DNA from: Cymbidium sinense
Lineage: Eukaryota > Streptophyta > Magnoliopsida > Asparagales > Orchidaceae
DNA length: 64,000 nucleotides
Assembly (NCBI GenBank): GCA_021442155.1
Contig: CM038217.1
Location: forward strand, 150,543,834-150,607,833
Reading direction: 5' to 3'
Part shown: one piece after another, positions 10,785-22,599 of the stretch
How the letters are laid out: the number at the start of each line of letters is the position of its first letter
Position numbering within the stretch: position 1 is the stretch's first letter
Translations under genes and position numbers: made by a program
The notes under the pieces: model-generated
What the model saw: the letters and a program-made list of their open reading frames with translations, nothing else
The model's database searches: none
What the model was told of the DNA's origin: nothing

Positions 10785-13700
10785 GAATGGGATGTATTTT
10801 AGTAATTTTGGAGATATTTTGCATGTGTACTCTCTGTACTGTCAAGATGGTACACGATATTATTTTCAAATTTTTGAACTGATTGTGAAATGTTTAGTAT
10901 ATCATATGGTAAGATATTTGGTCATGTTTCAAGATGAATTTATTCTGATTAGGGATGATAGTATGTTCTCCGATGGAATTAAAATTTGTGGCTGGCTTAA
11001 GAGCTGATTTGTATTTTAGAAAGGCATGATTTTGGCTTGGCATATTTTCACTTTATGTATTTTGGCATGATGTGTTATGTATATTCTGGAAGCAATTTGG
11101 TGGTTTGGTTTGGTAGTATTATTTTGTATTCATTCTTGAAAATGATATGGATATTTTTTCCTGGTGATTATGTTCATTATTCAAAGTAATTTGGTGGGAT
11201 GTTGGTTGATTTAGAAGTGTTATTTTCATTTGAAAATGATGATTTGTGGATATTTTTCCAATTTTTTTGGCTGGTTGTGATTATGTTCATTACATTCTAA
11301 TGGTGTATGTTGGTTTTAGTATTGTTATTTTAGACTCTCTTGAGAGTACAGATAATTTTGTGGACATTTTTTCAATTTCTTTGGCCTAGTTGTTCAGAGT
11401 CTATTCATTGCAATTCATCAAGAATAATTTGGAGGCTATTTGGTTAGTTTTTTAGTATTATTTTGTATCTATACTCTCTGTACTCTCAAGAGAGTACAGA
11501 TGATTTTGAGGTCATTTTTTTCAATTTCTTTGGCCTGGTTGTTCAGATTATGTTCATTACATTGGAAAGCAATTTGGTCGCTTTTTTTGGTTTAGAAGTG
11601 TTATTTTTTATCTGTACTCTCTGTACTCTCTTGAGAGTACAGATAATTTTGTGGATATTTTTTCCTGTTTTTTTGGCCTGGTTGTTTAGATTATGTTCAT
11701 TACATTTTTGTGGAAGCAATTTGGTGGGATGCTATTTGGTTTAGAAGTGTTATTTTGCATCTGTACTCTCGGTACTCTTTTGAGAGTATAGATGATTTTG
11801 TGGATATTTTTTCTAGTTTCTTTGACCTGGTTGTTCAGAGTCTATTCATTACATTCCAATGGAAGCAATTTGGTTGTTTGGTTGATTTTTTAGTATTATT
11901 TTGCATCTGTACTCTCTATACTATCTTGAAAGTACAGATGATTTTCTGAACATTTTTTTCAGTTTCTTTGGCTTAGTTGTTCAAAGTCTATTCATTACAT
12001 TCAAGTAGAAGCAATTTGATAGTTGTTTGGTTAGTTTTTCAATGTTATTTTGCATATGTACTCTCTGTACTCTCTTGAGAGTATAGATGATTTTGTGGAT
12101 ATTTTTTTCAGTTTCTTTAACCTGTTGTTCAGAGTCTGTTCATTACATTCCAGTGAAAGCAATTTGGTGGCTGTTTGGTTGGTTTTTTAGTGTTATTTTG
12201 TATCTATACTCTCTGTACTCTCTTGAGAGTATAGATGATTTTATGGATATTTTTTTCTATTTCTTTAGCCTTGTAATTGCTCATTACATTCTGGAAGCAA
12301 TTTGTGACGCTTGGTTTAGAAGTATTATTTTACATCTGTACTCTCTGTATTCTATTGAGAGTACAAATAATTTTATGGACAATTTTTGCATCTTCTTTGG
12401 CCTGGTTGTTCAGAGTTTGTTCATTACATTACATTGGAAGCAATTTGGTGGCTATTTTGTTGGTTTAGAAGTGTTATGCATTCTCTATACTCTCAGAGAA
12501 TGATGATTTTATGGATATTTTTTCTTTTTTGGCCCGGTTGTTGATGTTCATTACATTTCAGTAGAAGCAATTTGGTAGGATGTTAGTTGGTTTAGAAGTG
12601 TTATTTTGTATCTGTACTCTCTGTACTCTCTTGAGAGTATAGATGATTTTGTGGATATTTTTTCCAGTTCTTTGGCTTAGTTGTTCAGATTATGTTCATT
12701 ACATTCCATTGGAAGCAATTTGGTGGCAATTTGGTTGGTTTAGCGTGTTATTTGTACTCTCAGTACTCTTGAGAGTACGATGATTTTATGAATATTTTTC
12801 CATTCTTGGCTTGTTGATTATGTTCATTGCAATTCATCGTGAATAATTTGGAGGATGTCGTTGATATTTTGTTATTTTCATTTATTTTCTCATTCTCAAG
12901 AGTACATATGATTTTGGATCATTTTTCCGTTTTTTATCCCTGTTGATTATGTTCATTATATTATATTGGAAGTAATTTGGTGGCTATTTTGTTAGTTTAG
13001 AAGTGTTATTTAGCATCTGTACTCTCTATACTCTCAAGAGAGTACAAATAATTTTGTGATCATTTTTTCTTGTTTCTTTGGCCTGGTTGTTTAGAGTCTG
13101 TTCATTACATTACATTGGAAGCAATTTGGTGGCTGTTTGGTTGGTTTAGTAGTGTTATTTTACATCTGTACTCTCTATACTCTCTTCAGAGTACAAATGA
13201 TTTTGTGGACATTTTTTCTTGTTTCTTTGGCCTGGTTGTTCAGATTATGTTTATTACACTCCAGTGAAAGAAATTTGGTGGCTATTTGGTTGGTTTAGAA
13301 GTGTTATTTTGCATATATACTCTGTTTCTGAGAGTACTATAATTTTGTGGACAATTTTTTCAGTTTCTTTGGCCTGGTTGTTCAGAGTCTGTTCATTACA
13401 TTACATTGAAAGCAATTTGGTGGCTGCTTGGTTAGTTTAGTAGTGTTATTTTGCATCTATACTCTCTGTACTCTCTTGAGAGTTCAAATGATTTTGTGGA
13501 CATTTTTTCCTGTTTCTTTGGCCTGGTTGTTCAGATTATGTTCATTGCAATTCATCAGGAATAATTTGGAGACTATTTGGTTAGTTTTTTAGTGTTATTT
13601 TGCATCTGTACTCTCTGTACTCTCAAGAGAGTACATATTATTTTGTGATCATTTTTTCCTGTTTCTTTGGCTTTTGTGATGCTCATTAGATTATATTAAA

Positions 13701-14115
13701 GCAATTTGGTTGCTTTTGGTTGGTTTAGTAGTGTTATTTTGCATATTTCCTCTCTCAGACTCTTGAGAGTAGATGATTTTGTGGACATTTTTCCTGCTTT
13801 TAGCCCGGTTGTTGATTATGTTTATTACATTCTAGTGGAAGTAATTTGGTGGCTGTTTGGTTGGTTTAGAAGTGTTATTTTGTATCTGTACTCTCTATAC
13901 TCTATTGAGAGTACAGATGATTTTGTGAACAATTTTCTAGTTTCTTTAGCCTGGTTGTTTAGAGTCTGTTTATTACATTACATTGAAAGCAATTTGGTGG
14001 TTGTTTGGTTGGTTTAGTAGTGTTATTTTGCATCTATACTCTCTGTACTCTCTTGAGAGTACAAATGATTTTGTGGACATTTTTTTTTTTTTTTGGCCTG
14101 GTTGTTCAGATTATG
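10785..14115 (+). repeat. Left subterminal tandem array, about 145-bp units with palindrome
   Basis: About 20 diverged units follow each other every 140-150 bp. A typical unit contains a palindrome (CTGTACTCTC, two bases, GAGAGTACAG), then GATGATTTTGTGGA, a T-rich stretch, TTTCTTTGGCCTGGTTGTTC, GTTCATTACATT, GGAAGCAATTTGGTGG, and TTGGTTTAGAAGTGTTATTT. The palindrome recurs near 11475, 11625, 11765, 12060, 12205, 12615, 13025, 13610, 13885 and 14040, often after an extra CTCTGTACTCTC. Many overlapping open frames here (Trp/Phe/Leu-rich) come from the repeat and are not genes. The array lies just upstream of the Ulp1-like gene. The mirror array is at 20800-23620. Confidence 0.9.
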
Positions 14116-15344
14116 TTTATTACTTGACTTTTCATTTTGAAGTTTATAATGTCTGGGAATAAGATAACTTCAAGATGCAGGCCTACCACTGTTAGAACGG
14201 TGTTCGATTATATTGCAGCACGATTTACTGATGAACTCATTGACATTTTAAAGAGGCTTTATCTGCATCAATTCATTAGACTCCATGGAATTCAAGAAGA
14301 CTCAGCCATTACCTCATCTGCCTTGTTGGGAGATAGAGAAGGTGCTTTTTTTGGGTGGGCGGTATTCCTTTCACCCTCAAGAAGTTGCAATAATTATGGG
14401 ATGCCAAACAGAGGGTGAAGGTCTTATAGCAAAATTCGCCTCATAGCTCGTGGACTATAAGACTATGCTTGAGCGCGGATTGTCGTGTGCGGCACAGAGT
14501 ACATGTATAATGCTCGCTATCAAATCTTTTTTTTTGTATATCACAACTATAGGTGACATTAGAATTGATTACTACGATGACATAGATAAATTTGAATACA
14601 ACCGGGAGAGCCATCTGGCTTTCCTCATAATTTGATGGTATTACATCAAAGATTCATACCCGTGAGGACACCATACATGAGTGGATTTGTCACTCTTCTT
14701 ATGGTATATTTTATATCTTTGGTTATGTATTATTTGATGCATTGAAGTTAACTTACATAAATATTAATTATAGATCTGGGCCGCTGAGCACATAAGCATC
14801 ATGAGGTCGCCATCTCCATTTACAAAGCCACGTATGCTGCGATGGTCAAAAATAAAGTTTCCAGATGAAGCCTTCACTGGTTTAGGAGGACACCAGGTGA
14901 CATATAATAATATCACTTAGTTCTTATAATTATGTATTTATTTATGTTGTAGTCATCACATTTTCTTATCTCTTTTAACACATTCCGCCTTCCATTTGAG
15001 GACATATCAAGAGGAGACCGGCTCCTTGAATCATTTTCCACCCAACATGTACATATGTTGAGCCCGAAACAGTCCCCATTCTAAGCCCACCGAGTTCAGC
15101 CCCCACTGAATCTCCATATGTCTCTCCTTGATATTCTCCCCATCCAGTGTATCTACCGCCTCTCTACTATCCCTAAGGCTTTGGTGGAGAGGATACTTGC
15201 AGATTTTAGGGAGTTGAAAGATATAGTATCTTCTTTTTAAGCAACAATGGTAGAGAGAATGGATGAGATTGATTCACGGGTTACTGCTATCGAGTAGGTT
15301 CTTGCTGGGCAGCGGGGTACTACCATCCTTGTGGAGGCAACTAC

Positions 15345-15475
15345 AGCTGCTGCCCCTGTGGATACTTCCACTTAGGAAGTTGCTGCCCCTGTGGATACTT
15401 CCACTTGGGAAGCTGCAACCCCTGTGGATACTTCCACTTGGGAAGCCCTTGAGGTAGCCTTCACTAGGGAAGCCC
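15345..15475 (+). repeat. Peptide-coding minisatellite in the Ulp1-like gene linker
   Basis: A unit of 30-39 bases (GCTGCCCCTGTGGATACTTC then CACTTGGGAA) is repeated about four times. It encodes repeats of A-A-P-V-D-T-S-T-W-E, with a stop (TAG) in place of Trp in one unit near 15375. The repeats sit in a low-complexity Thr/Ala/Glu-rich linker before a basic stretch (RQIRKRKAVSS, about 15580). Confidence 0.85.
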
Positions 15476-16434
15476 CTGTTGAGTCTACCATAGGGGAAGC
15501 TATTGTGGAGGCCTCCAATGCACATGAAGATGCTCTAAAATCTTTAATCATCAGCATTGAGCGTGGTGTGAAAGCTCGACAGATAAGGAAAAGGAAAGCT
15601 GTTAGTTCTCCCTTCACACACACTTACAAGAAGTCACGAGCAAGAATAAGTGATGTGGTGGCCTCCACTCAAGATGAGAACTCGACAATAGAGGTATTAA
15701 GTTACTTTCTTTTAAATTTGAGATAATATAAATAGATTTCACTAAATTTTTTTTATAGGTTTGCAAAAATGAGCCAGTAAAGGTAGATTACCCACAGACT
15801 GCTATCGTTGTGGTGGAGGAGCATCAATCGGAGGTATGAATCATCTCAGTAGATCGATCTTTAATTCATAGTGAATCTAGCTCTTCATCACTAACTTTCA
15901 TCATCAGTAATTTTGTTGCAGCCAGCAGAGGCACATCATTTTGTTGAGTTCTCATCCAGAGCTATTTTGCCTAAGCCGATGCTCCATCTTATTGACACGA
16001 CATGCTCCTGATTTGAGGACAAGTAAGTCAATCTTCACTCCTTCATACATAAAATAACCTATTCGTTAATTAAGATCACTTTAAAATATTTATCACTTGC
16101 GGTGATACAAGATTCGTGATTTGGGAATATCATTATTGCACGAGGGCAGATCGATGAGTTGCTGATAGATCAATATCTCTCAGATGCACACATTGATGCC
16201 TTCACCTTCTTATTGGTCGATGAGTACTCGCTCTATCCGGGGCTGTATGTCTTCTATTTGTACATCTCATGCTTGCACTAGGTAAGTTACCCCACTAGAT
16301 GGATATTATAATTTCTAAATGTTCTCTTCTTTTCTTACAAAGTAATGCAAAATATGGCCTACACAAGGAAAGCAAAATGTTCATCCAACATGTCACTGCA
16401 GACAGTGTGTCAAGGGCTGAGCTACTCTTACTTC

Positions 16435-16720
16435 CAATTATAGATAATCAGCACTAGACACTCCTGGTTGGGCATATTAAGCTAGGCCCGGTATTTTATG
16501 ACTCATTAAAAAACCAACCCATAAGGCCATTATTCCAGATTGTAAGAGTTATTTTCAATTTGGTTTTCATGAATTGGTTTTTTTAGCCCCCTTATTGACT
16601 ATACTTCTTGCTTTTCGTGATCAAATTACTTGTTGAAGATGTCGGTCTTTTTTGTGAGGATCCCACAAAATGGCCAATCAAAATGGTGGGTGCCACCAAG
16701 ATAACAAGTTGAGCTGGATG
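16435..16720 (+). pseudogene. Catalytic region of the Ulp1-like protease, with lost residues
   Basis: The C48 catalytic order is His, Asp, Gln, Cys. The His codon is at 16452-16454; the Trp that normally follows is a TAG stop (16455-16457). The Asp is in VFYDSL at 16500-16502. The Gln is at 16697-16699 in HQDNKL. The segment that normally reads D-C-G after KL is S-W-M (16712-16720), so the nucleophile Cys is replaced by Trp (TGG at 16715-16717). A one-base frame change lies between KWPIKMV and GCHQDNKL. These changes together abolish protease activity. Confidence 0.7.
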
Positions 16721-16852
16721 TTTGTCCGTAAGTACATGGAGAGAATTGGAAATCCCCACTATGGTGACCACCAAGATTGGCCTAAGATGAATTGCTTCAG
16801 GGCCGAGTTCGCTTATGCTATCTTTTGTTTGGCAATGAAAAAGCCAAGCTAA

Positions 16853-17834
16853 AATAGTACATTTAAAGTTTGATAAGTAAGAAATAATTGTACAGGGTAT
16901 TTCAATTTTTTTCGATATTATTGGGCAGAGAACACCTACAGCAAGTTGGTTGATAAGTAGAAAATATTTTTTTTTCAATATTATCTGTGCAGCAGTTTGG
17001 ATATTTTATTATTCGTCTGTACTCTCTGTACTGTTATAGAAGTGAAAGCTTAGATCATAATGAACCATGCACTTGGTTACTTGGGAGTTTTAACTTGTTT
17101 TATATTAGTGGAATTGATTGATATGATTCATTGCTCTTTCTTTACATTGTGTGACCAAGTAAGTTTACGAATTTATATTTTGACAAAAATAAACTATTTT
17201 AGACCCATCAAATTTTTTAATAATGATATAAATGACTTTGCTTCTATATTATATTAGATCAATACTATTTTAAACCCAAATTGAGAGCTGTACAATCAAT
17301 TTCTAAAAATCTAATTTGTTAGTTCAACCAAATAAAGCACATAAAGTTGTAAATTTCTTAATTTGGAGAAGTGCGTACTTATTTTCTTTTCCTTTGATTC
17401 TATTATTAAGAATATATAGTGTGCTTCCTACTAATCAAGAAATCCATGGCATTTAAGTTTCCAAGCTTGATCTAAGAGGAATTGCTCACTATAACCTTAA
17501 AGCAAGTTGGATGCTACTGAGTTGCCCTTTTTATGAGTTTTCTGAGTTTTACATGTTTATACTCTTTGTACTCTCTGTACTCTCCGTACTCTCTTTTATT
17601 TTGAGTAATCTATTTTTTCACATTCCACTTTTGCTTTGCAGGATGAAGAGGAATTGTTTACTATAACTGTAAATCAAGTTGGATGCTCCTTGGTTGCCTT
17701 TTCATAAGTTTTCTGAGCAGTTATCTGTACTCTTTGTACTCTCTGAATTTATATCATATTTTAAATTCAGATCAAATGAAAAGGTGAAGCTAAAATTTAC
17801 ATTACCTCGAGTTTGATTGGTGGTAATCTATATG

Positions 17835-17893
<59 letters not shown>

Positions 17894-18683
17894 GTAGCAT
17901 GGAAAGTACTCATATGATAAATATGTCCCATTTAATCAACACTTTTAATAATTATTACATATGGTACCAATATAATTGAGGAATACACAGATTGAATTTT
18001 TTAGTAGTTATAATAGATATTTGAAGACAAAATGTGTGCTATTAACAGTTAATGTATTATATTTTTAAAATAAAATCGTAGTTTCAAGATTTATCTATCT
18101 TAAAATATCGGATTAATATAATCCTCATTCTCATAAGCAAGGTAGACTCATCAATCAAATACGCAATTTGGTAAAATATGAGATTTAGTTGCCACGCCTA
18201 AGGATTACAAAGTTATATACTCTGCTCTCCTACGAGTATAGAGCTTTCTGGGCATTTTTATAATAATAGTACGTTTCAGAATAAAGTTGCTCAGAAGATG
18301 AAAGTCATCTTGGAGACTCTAAAGCTTTACAAAAATGATTACACAGTCGAAGAACACATAACTAAATGATATCATGCATTGAAATATTTTCTTGTAATAA
18401 TATCCATCATCAAATTAGTGTACCCTTCACCGACCGACCGATCGAGTTGAAAATTCTGGTAGAACATCTTATCAGTTAATGATTTTTAATAGCATCAATG
18501 TGTGCTATTCTCGCACTCAAAAACACTCGCATAATAGAGAAAGGTGCGTGACAAACACGTTTTGTGACACTATCGGTCGAACTTTGGTCGTAATAAAAAA
18601 TATGATGGTTTCAAGATTAAAGCAATGTTTTAAATACTACAAATTAAGAGGAAAATAGAGAATTACTCTTGGCTTTCTTGGAT
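16853..18683. other. Spacer between the two converging MULE genes
   Basis: No gene is recognised. Scattered single copies of the array motif occur without the full unit: CTGTACTCTCTGTACT near 17010, a run of TGTACTCTC-like words near 17560-17590, and another near 17725-17745. The two stretches 17500-17560 and 17655-17715 are similar to each other (AAGTTGGATGCT..GTTGCC), which suggests a small duplication. A (TA)n tract lies at 17839-17892. From 17893 to 18683 there is only AT-rich DNA, presumably 3' flanks of both genes. Confidence 0.6.
17839..17892. repeat. (TA)n microsatellite
   Basis: About 27 uninterrupted TA units inside the MULE spacer. Confidence 0.98.
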
Positions 18684-20688
18684 CTCTCCCAATATCCCTT
18701 AAGCTCATGTTGGAAACACATTTTGGACATTGCTTAACTGATCCTTTACGATGTCTTTTCCTTGTCGATGTGGTTGACTTCTTCTTACCGCCCGTCACCG
18801 GAAGAGAATTCCCACTTTGTATAGAGTCGACATCATCATATAGTTTTTTTTAAGGATTGAAGCATATAGTCCTCAGCTCTATTATTACCCTCTGCCCTGA
18901 CACTTATTTGATATGCATATCAACTAACATAGTTCCAAAAAATAATGCCAGTAGCATTTCCATCTGTGCCGTTGACATCTCTTAATTTTTATATGCATTA
19001 TCAATGTAAATATTCCTCTTTGCTCTGGTAGACCATCGCATGAGAAGATACTTATCTGGAATGCACACTACATATTTCTCACTGAGAACTCTGATACAAT
19101 GGGCACAAAGTAATCCCATCATTTCAAATTTCTTACAAGTATAAGTTACATCTAGGGTAGTCCCATCGAAATGGACGCCATGTTTTGGATGAATTTTTAT
19201 TCTCTAAGTTTCTCACCAAATACTCCATGGTGTCATCCGACACGCATCGATAAGCCTCCAACTCCATGCAAAAATTCTTCCTCAAACATAGTATACATGT
19301 TTCTTGTATAAAACATAGCAGCTTGTTTTAGAATTGGACTGGTCTTAACAAAGAACAATGATGGCTACACTTGAAGTCTTCGTCATGTTCATTCCTGTGC
19401 CATGTCTCCATAACCTTCTCCAACCCCAAGAAATAATCTGTGAGTGAACTCGTTGGTTTAGAGATTTTATGACATATGTTGTTCATTGACTCACTATGTT
19501 GCGTTGACTAAGATGCCCATGCTGAGTCACAATGTATGGACCACTTGGATCTAATTTTATAAGCTCAGTGACCAAGGATGATCATGCAAATTGCCTTCTT
19601 CTAGCATGGCTAAGCTTTTTCAAACTCTTCCTCTAAGTCACATTTGCTCATGCATGCATAAAATAGCCCTTGTACCCTCTTATTACTATTAAAGTAGTGA
19701 ACTTGGAAGGAGCTTTCTTCAAAATATGCTAGCCACAACCTATGATGAGTATGTGAATATAATTAGATAGCTCATGCCATAGCCTGATCTTGATCAGTGA
19801 ATATTGTTGTAGGATGTCTATCACTCATCAATCGATGAAATGTATGGAGTAGCCATGAGAATGACTCAATCATCTCTTCAAATAAAAAGGCTACTTCAAA
19901 TAACATATTTTGCCAGTGATGATTCACTCCAACAAGAGGGGCACAAACAAGATTATATTTATTGAGTCGATAGCTTGTATCAAACATTATCACATCACCA
20001 AAATAGTCATATTCTATCCTAGATATGCCATTGCTCCAAAAAAAAATTACTAAGCAATCTGACTCATCAACTTGTACATCCCATGCAAACATCCCATCCG
20101 CTGCTTATTTTTTCTTGAACAGTTGTATTAATGCATTACTGCCACCATTCATAATCCTTGATCTTTTCTCTTTCTGAATAAAATTGAAAGAATCTCTTTT
20201 TGTGAATCTAATATTTTCTACACCGCCAACCTCCTCACTTAGATAGCTGAATGCATCAGTTGCTCTAATTCCGGCCTCTATCATTGTCTTCAACACGGAA
20301 GCCTTTTCAGCGCTAATGTATCTTTGTGATCTGAGAAGATGTAAGTCAGTAGGCTTTTCCAATGAGTGATTATGACTTTCTATATATTTTTTAACCATCC
20401 GCCTCTCCAAATCAACAGAGAATCTAATCATGGTGGACAACCACCCTTGTATCAAATTTTATTAAGTTTAGACGCATATTTCTTTCATTGCTTTTGCACA
20501 TAAAAATCTTTTGATTTCAATTTCTTGAGTTTGGCCAATAACTAGTATGGTCCTTCAGAACACCGGCTTGATGTGATCAAAGATAAACATACGCCCATTT
20601 CATTCTGAACAGTGGTGCCAAAGAGTTTCCCCAAATTTGGTTCATTAGACATCACGACTTCATCATCGCACTTATCAATCGCATTCAC
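18684..20688 (-). pseudogene. FAR1/Mutator-type transposase gene of the MULE, broken
   Basis: Read on the minus strand, the coding exon begins after a splice acceptor (GGCAG at 20693-20689). Domains in order: a FAR1-type DNA-binding segment (SNEPNLGKLF, about 20640; HNHSLEKPTDLHLLRSQRYI, about 20380), the linker with FTKRDSFNFIQKEK (about 20190), the MULE catalytic core (IEYDYFGDVIMFDTSYRLNK with the first Asp codon at 19981-19979, and IFTDQDQAMA with the second Asp near 19795), the later core with SKCDLEEEFEKA (about 19640) and SESMNNICHKI (about 19490), a SWIM zinc finger (YTCKKFEMMGLLCAHCIRVL, about 19130) and a basic C-terminus (KKKSTTSTRKRHRKG, about 18770). The order is that of FAR1-type MULE transposases. 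Stops at about 20460, 20100 and 19590 and frame changes near 19510 and 19250 show decay. Confidence 0.88.
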
Positions 20689-20799
20689 CTGCCAAGAAAG
20701 CTCCAAAAAAATGTGAAATGTAAATAACTCAATAAATTCCCTCCAAATAGGCCAAAGAAAGGGAAAAAATGAGCTAAATATGAGAGTACATATGCAAAA

Positions 20800-22070
20800 A
20801 ATGTCCAAACAATGTAATGTAATGAACATAATCTGAACAACCAGTCCAAAGAAATAAAAATATCCAAAATCATCTCAGATTCTCAAGAGACGAGTGAATG
20901 CAAAATAACACTTAAACCAACAAAAACAAACCACCAAATTGCTTCTGTAATGTAATGAACATAATCTAAACAACCGTGCCAAAGAAACTGGAAAAATGAC
21001 TATCATCAGACTCTCTTGAGAGAGAGTACAGATACAAAATAACACTAAAAACTAACCAAACCCCAAATTATTCGATGAATTACAATGAACATAATCGAAC
21101 AAGGCCAAAGAAATAGGAAAAAATATCCACAAAATCATTTGTACTCTCAAGAGACAGAGTACAGATGCAAAATAACACATTAAAACCAACCAAACAACCA
21201 CCAAATTCCAATCGGAATGTAATGAATACTCTAAACAACTGTGCCAAAAAATGGAAAAATGTTCCATTAAAATCATCTCACTCTCAAGAGAGTACAGAGA
21301 GTACAAATGCAAAATAACACTTCTAAACCAACCAACATCCCACCAAATTACTTCCGAATGTAATGAACATAATCTGAACAACCAGACTAAAGAAATAGGA
21401 AAAAATGTCCACAAAATTATCTATACTCTCAAGAGAGTACAGAGAGTACAAATATAAAATAACACTTCTAAACCAACAAAACAGCCACCAAATTGCTTCT
21501 AATGTAATGTAATGAACATAATCTAAACAACCAGGCCAAAGAAACTGGAAAAAATATCCATAAAATCATCTGTACTCTCAAGAGAGTAGAGAGTACAGAT
21601 GCAAAATAACACTTCTAAGCTAACCAACATCTCACCAAATTGCTTCCACTGGAATGTAATGAACATAATCTGAACAACCAGGCCAAAGAAATAGGAAAAA
21701 ATGTCCACAAAATCATTTGTACTCAAGAGAGTACAGAGAGTACAAATGCAAAATAACACTACTAAATCAACCAAACAGCCACCAAATTGCTTTCACTAGA
21801 ATGTAATGAACATAATCTGAACAACCAGGCCAAAGAAACTGAAAAAAATATCCACAAAAGCATTTGTATTCTCAAGAGAGTACAGAGAGTATAAATACAA
21901 AATAACACTAAAAAACTAACCAAACAGCCTCCAAATAAGTAAAGAAATCATCATAGAAACATAAACAATATTATATCAAGTTACCCATGAGTACAGAGAG
22001 TATAGAGTATAGAGAGTACAGAGAGTACAGAGAGTACAGAGAGTATGAGAGTACTGAGAGAGTAGAGAGG
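20800..22070 (-). repeat. Right subterminal tandem array, inner part (inverted)
   Basis: This is the reverse complement of the left array: units of about 145 bp with GAGAGTACAG palindromes near 21010, 21140, 21280, 21430, 21580, 21725 and 21875, each followed by CAAAATAACACT and preceded by GGCCAAAGAAA and AATGTAATGAACATAATCTG. It ends near 22000-22050 in a run of GAGAGTACAGAGAGTA words. It lies upstream of the FAR1 gene as the left array lies upstream of the Ulp1 gene. Confidence 0.9.
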
Positions 22071-22079
22071 AGGGGGCTT

Positions 22080-22560
22080 CTTGTTCAAGAAGCTTCTTTT
22101 GCTTTGTATTTTTTACCTTCAAGATGCTCTTTAAGGGCTTCCTCACTGGAAGTGCTAACCTCATAGAGAGCACATTCCCTCTATGCCATAAGACAGCTCC
22201 TCTCTGTTTGGCATCCCTATTATCACTGCAACTTCATCGAGGGTGATGCTCTTTAAGGCTTCTTTTGCTTTCTGTAAGGCTTCTTTTGCTTTGTATTTTT
22301 TACCTTCAAGATGCTCTTTAAGGGCTTCCTAATTAGAAGTGCTGACCTCACAGATAGCACATTACCTATATTCTATAAGACCTTCTCCCCTCTATTTGGC
22401 ATCCCTATAATTACTGCAACTTCATCGGGGGTGAAAGGAATGTGCTGCCCACCCAGAAAGAAAGCTTGCTTCTCTATGTCCCAACAAGATAGAATTGAGG
22501 TCATGCCTATTAAGTCTTGCTGAATTTTGTGGAGTCTAATGAATTGATGCAGATGAAGCC
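22080..22560 (-). pseudogene. Duplicated N-terminal exon piece of the Ulp1-like gene in the right arm
   Basis: On the minus strand this reads IPFTPDEVAVIIGMPNRGE at about 22440-22380, equal to the segment at 14350-14420 of the left-side Ulp1 gene, but closer to what is expected of an intact protein. A second, partly overlapping copy follows near 22260-22190 (LDEVAVIIGMPN in another frame), with the shared tail GAAGGTAAAAAATACAAAGC near 22300 and 22125. So the right arm holds a small tandem duplication of the start of the protease gene and nothing of its catalytic part. It shows that the inverted arms once reached into the protease gene. Confidence 0.72.
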
Positions 22561-22599
22561 TCTGTAAAACGTCAATGACTTCATTACTAAAGAGTCAAA

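Larger units (their letters stand above)
14137..16852 (+). pseudogene. Ulp1-like C48 cysteine protease gene of the MULE, broken
   Basis: The gene appears to have about ten exons, several with AG acceptors (for example GCAG before 15922 and ATAG before 15760). The N-terminal exon (14137-14640) reads FDYIAARFTDELIDILKRLY and, in a shifted frame, FHPQEVAIIMGCQTEGEGL, typical of the long N-terminal region of plant transposon Ulp1 proteins. The next parts read IWAAEHISIMRSPSPFTKPR (about 14770), a repeat-rich linker (14960-15720), then the C48 core: DELLIDQYLSDAHIDAFTF (about 16150), the His strand (about 16435-16515, VGHIKLGPVFYDSL) and the Cys segment (about 16670-16850, KYMERI and FRAEFAYAIFCL). 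Such enzymes cleave SUMO-like conjugates. Stops, frameshifts and loss of the catalytic Cys make it inactive. Confidence 0.82.

Noticed and set aside
13706..14017. Open frames coding Trp/Phe/Leu-rich, membrane-protein-like peptides
   Set aside because: They come from the 145-bp repeat units, shift frame from unit to unit and have no conserved start or stop.
10785..14115. CRISPR-like array (regular repeats with spacers)
   Set aside because: Units are contiguous 145-bp tandem repeats with similar spacer text, no cas genes, and the genome is a plant's.
18684..20688. FAR1 gene as a host light-signalling gene
   Set aside because: It lies between MULE inverted ends and arrays and is full of stops, so a transposon origin is the simpler reading.
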